Assembly (NCBI GenBank): GCA_964437425.1 | Contig: CAYTGO010000065.1 | Location: 1-16,786, forward strand | Origin: Scalindua sp964437425 | Lineage (GTDB): Bacteria; Planctomycetota; Brocadiia; Brocadiales; Scalinduaceae | Length of the DNA stretch: 16,786 bases | Reading direction: 5' to 3' | Shown: piece by piece, positions 15,252 to 16,786 of the stretch | How the letters are laid out: the number at the start of each line of letters is the position of its first letter | Position numbering within the stretch: position 1 is the stretch's first letter | Notes under the pieces: model-generated | What the model was told of the DNA's origin: nothing | Databases searched by the model: none | The model's input: only the letters and a program-made list of their open reading frames with translations | Translations under genes and position numbers: made by a program

Positions 15252-16058
15252 ATGGAGCGAGACGAAGCTGTTAATGAACTTCAAAAAGAGAGCCTACAAG
15301 GACTATCAGACAAAGACCTCCTCTTCCTTATTGAAAGCTATGTGACCAAACGGAATGATTACGAGAATATAGCAAGTTTGATAAACGGAGATGAAGATGT
15401 AATAGCTAAAATGATCGACAGCGACAGAGTCTTCAACAAAGTGATGAGCTGTACAGAGAGCATTCTGTCTATATCTCCCTATTTTCTGTTTTCATTGCTT
15501 TTGAGAAAGGCATTTAAGGAAAAAAGAAAAGATGTAAAGTTTATTGAAAAAACGATAGATGTTTTAAACAGCATGGAGCCTGTTATTCCGTGGGATCAAA
15601 ACAGGCTCATGAGCTTGCTTGAAGACACTCATGTTTCAAACTATATTGCAAACATGCTGGCACAATTTATAGAGAGTTCAAAATTGTTCGGAATGGGAGA
15701 TGATGAAAAAATAACACATCAATATATAGTAGATATGATTACAGATTCTCTGCATTCTGATAACCTTGAAAAATTTCACATTTACTGTCACATCGGCAAT
15801 TATACGCTCTTTCTGACGGGAATGATTCCGGAATATATCAAGCACAGATATGAACACAAACGAAGACCTGTTGATAAACAGTATTACGTAGGTTACGGAA
15901 AAACATATTACGGCCTTGCATCGGGACATACCAATGCAAGAAAAAACAGGCTTACAGGCACACTATCACAATTATCAGAAGGCTTTGAGGCGATTGCACA
16001 GGTTTTAAGTTTTATGAACAAAGAATATCTCCATCCTGAAAAAGCTGTGCTTGCATAA
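15252..16058 (+). CDS. Hypothetical cytosolic helical protein, first gene of a pair
   Basis: I do not recognise a named family. The 268-residue product has no signal peptide and no clear membrane helix, and looks almost wholly alpha-helical and charged. The most patterned part is the C-terminal half: NYIANMLAQFIESS (130-143), then HIGNYTLFLTGMIPEYI (180-196), and YYVGYGKTYYGLAS (211-224). From memory, unnamed bacterial proteins share a similar order of motifs (YLA..L..F, then LGD..LF..G, then YY...G..AY..L), but I could not check this. The start is clear: AGGGAG (15240-15245) lies six bases before the ATG, behind a perfect -10 box. A second unknown gene begins 33 bases after its stop with its own ribosome site, so the two are probably co-transcribed. 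Real coding is supported by length, the ribosome site and uninterrupted reading; function is unknown. Confidence 0.85.
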   Translation: MERDEAVNELQKESLQGLSDKDLLFLIESYVTKRNDYENIASLINGDEDVIAKMIDSDRVFNKVMSCTESILSISPYFLFSLLLRKAFKEKRKDVKFIEKTIDVLNSMEPVIPWDQNRLMSLLEDTHVSNYIANMLAQFIESSKLFGMGDDEKITHQYIVDMITDSLHSDNLEKFHIYCHIGNYTLFLTGMIPEYIKHRYEHKRRPVDKQYYVGYGKTYYGLASGHTNARKNRLTGTLSQLSEGFEAIAQVLSFMNKEYLHPEKAVLA

Positions 16059-16091
16059 TAATCTGCTAACTATTCGATAACAGAGGTAACA

Positions 16092-16775
16092 ATGCGAATC
16101 AGACACCCTTTGATAAACGAATTACAAAAGAAGATAGAAAAGACCTATGCACTGGATACGGGGATTACCAATATAGAACAGTATATTATTGGTGACAAAG
16201 GTTACGAAGAGTTCTATGCAAAGGAAGAGATCAGAACAGTTGTAAATAGTCGTTCGGGAGCAAGGGTCTTAATAAGGGATGCCGGGGATACACTTAAAGC
16301 AAGCATTTATTACCCGGATGCATTAATCAGAGAATTGGAAGATAACGACCCGAGGCTTGGCATACATGATGAAAACATTGATCTGTGTGCAAGCTTTGTT
16401 GAAGAACTGGATCATTTTTTGTTTATAGCTCAGAACTATAAATCAAATCGTCCTTTCAGCCTTCTTGAACTGGAGCTACAGGCAAATGTAACTAAATACC
16501 TGGTGTTAAAATATTTCGTTGCATTGCAGAACAGATCATTGAAGTTGAGTGAATTTGACAGAGAATATATAAGGCACCATCTCTTTTACAAACGAAAATT
16601 TGATGTTGAGGACACATCAGAAAGAAAAAGATATGAAGATGCCGGAAAATTCGGCATGATGTATACAGAATATATCGACCGTCTCCCACAGGAAGATCGT
16701 CTGCGTGATTTACGTCAGTTCAGCAGAATGACCTGCCCATCCAAGATTAAGCACATCCAGTCAACAAAGAATTAA
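16092..16775 (+). CDS. Hypothetical cytosolic protein with a glutamate-rich EExxH segment, second gene of a pair
   Basis: I do not recognise a named family. The 227-residue product has no signal peptide or membrane segment. The N-terminal third looks alpha/beta (TVVNSRSGARVLIRD, 49-63; LKASIYYPDALIREL, 68-82), and the rest is helical. The most striking part is SFVEELDHFLFIAQ (101-114), with E104, E105 and H108, followed by SLLELELQANVTKYL (123-137) with E126 and E128. These could bind a metal: the spacing recalls an HExxH zincin with its first histidine replaced by glutamate, or a helical ExxH iron site. This is speculative. The C terminus is basic (R203-K220). An AGAGG (16080-16085) about 6 bases upstream of the ATG supports the start. 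It follows the previous unknown gene by 33 bases, suggesting a shared pathway. The stop lies 11 bases before the window edge. Confidence 0.83.
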   Translation: MRIRHPLINELQKKIEKTYALDTGITNIEQYIIGDKGYEEFYAKEEIRTVVNSRSGARVLIRDAGDTLKASIYYPDALIRELEDNDPRLGIHDENIDLCASFVEELDHFLFIAQNYKSNRPFSLLELELQANVTKYLVLKYFVALQNRSLKLSEFDREYIRHHLFYKRKFDVEDTSERKRYEDAGKFGMMYTEYIDRLPQEDRLRDLRQFSRMTCPSKIKHIQSTKN

Positions 16776-16786
16776 TGTGCGCACCC

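Noticed and set aside
1..16786. CRISPR array, tRNA or rRNA genes, insertion sequence or prophage genes
   Set aside because: No regularly spaced repeats, cloverleaf with CCA-type ends, rRNA motifs, transposase or integrase were seen anywhere in the window.

Overview
The window is a 16.8-kb piece of an AT-rich bacterial chromosome (roughly 40% G+C by eye) made mostly of housekeeping genes. A Kdo transferase (waaA) implies a lipopolysaccharide-type outer membrane. The SecA carries signatures I associate from memory with the PVC/Bacteroidetes side of the family (for example GTNNEFGFDYLRDN and an insert before MRHFDVQL). An exported kinesin-light-chain-type TPR protein also fits a planctomycete, possibly an anammox-type Brocadiales lineage. 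That placement is an inference, not something the sequence proves. A run of exactly 100 Ns at 11206-11305 marks an assembly gap, so this is a draft scaffold.

Layout. 1-350 (minus) is the N-terminal part of an aquaporin-family channel cut by the window edge. 351-635 is non-coding and holds a paired REP-like element. 636-2457 (minus) is a two-gene unit, pgsA then ribBA. 2458-2685 is a divergent promoter region. 2686-7126 (plus) is carA-carB, with one base between the genes. 7319-9931 is secA behind its own near-consensus promoter. 10010 to about 11317 is waaA, its 3' end lost in the N gap. 11413-12582 is metK, followed by two hairpins, the second a good intrinsic terminator. 12721-13278 is the small exported TPR protein. 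A symmetric bidirectional terminator (13362-13400) separates it from the convergent ahcY (13429-14802, minus). 14803-15251 is a 449-bp AT-rich divergent intergenic region with promoter-like sequences for both flanks and a 27-bp imperfect palindrome. 15252-16775 is a tandem pair of genes of unknown function.

How the genes relate. ribBA feeds flavin synthesis and pgsA feeds anionic phospholipid synthesis. carAB makes carbamoyl phosphate for pyrimidines and arginine, secA drives protein export, and waaA builds the LPS inner core. metK makes S-adenosylmethionine and ahcY clears S-adenosylhomocysteine, so the two ends of the methyl cycle face each other across the TPR gene. I see no strong sign of a complete novel system. 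The parts most worth a second look are the paired REP-like element with compensatory base changes (525-595), the mirror-image -35 elements of the divergent promoter (2561-2635), and the unknown gene pair at the right end.
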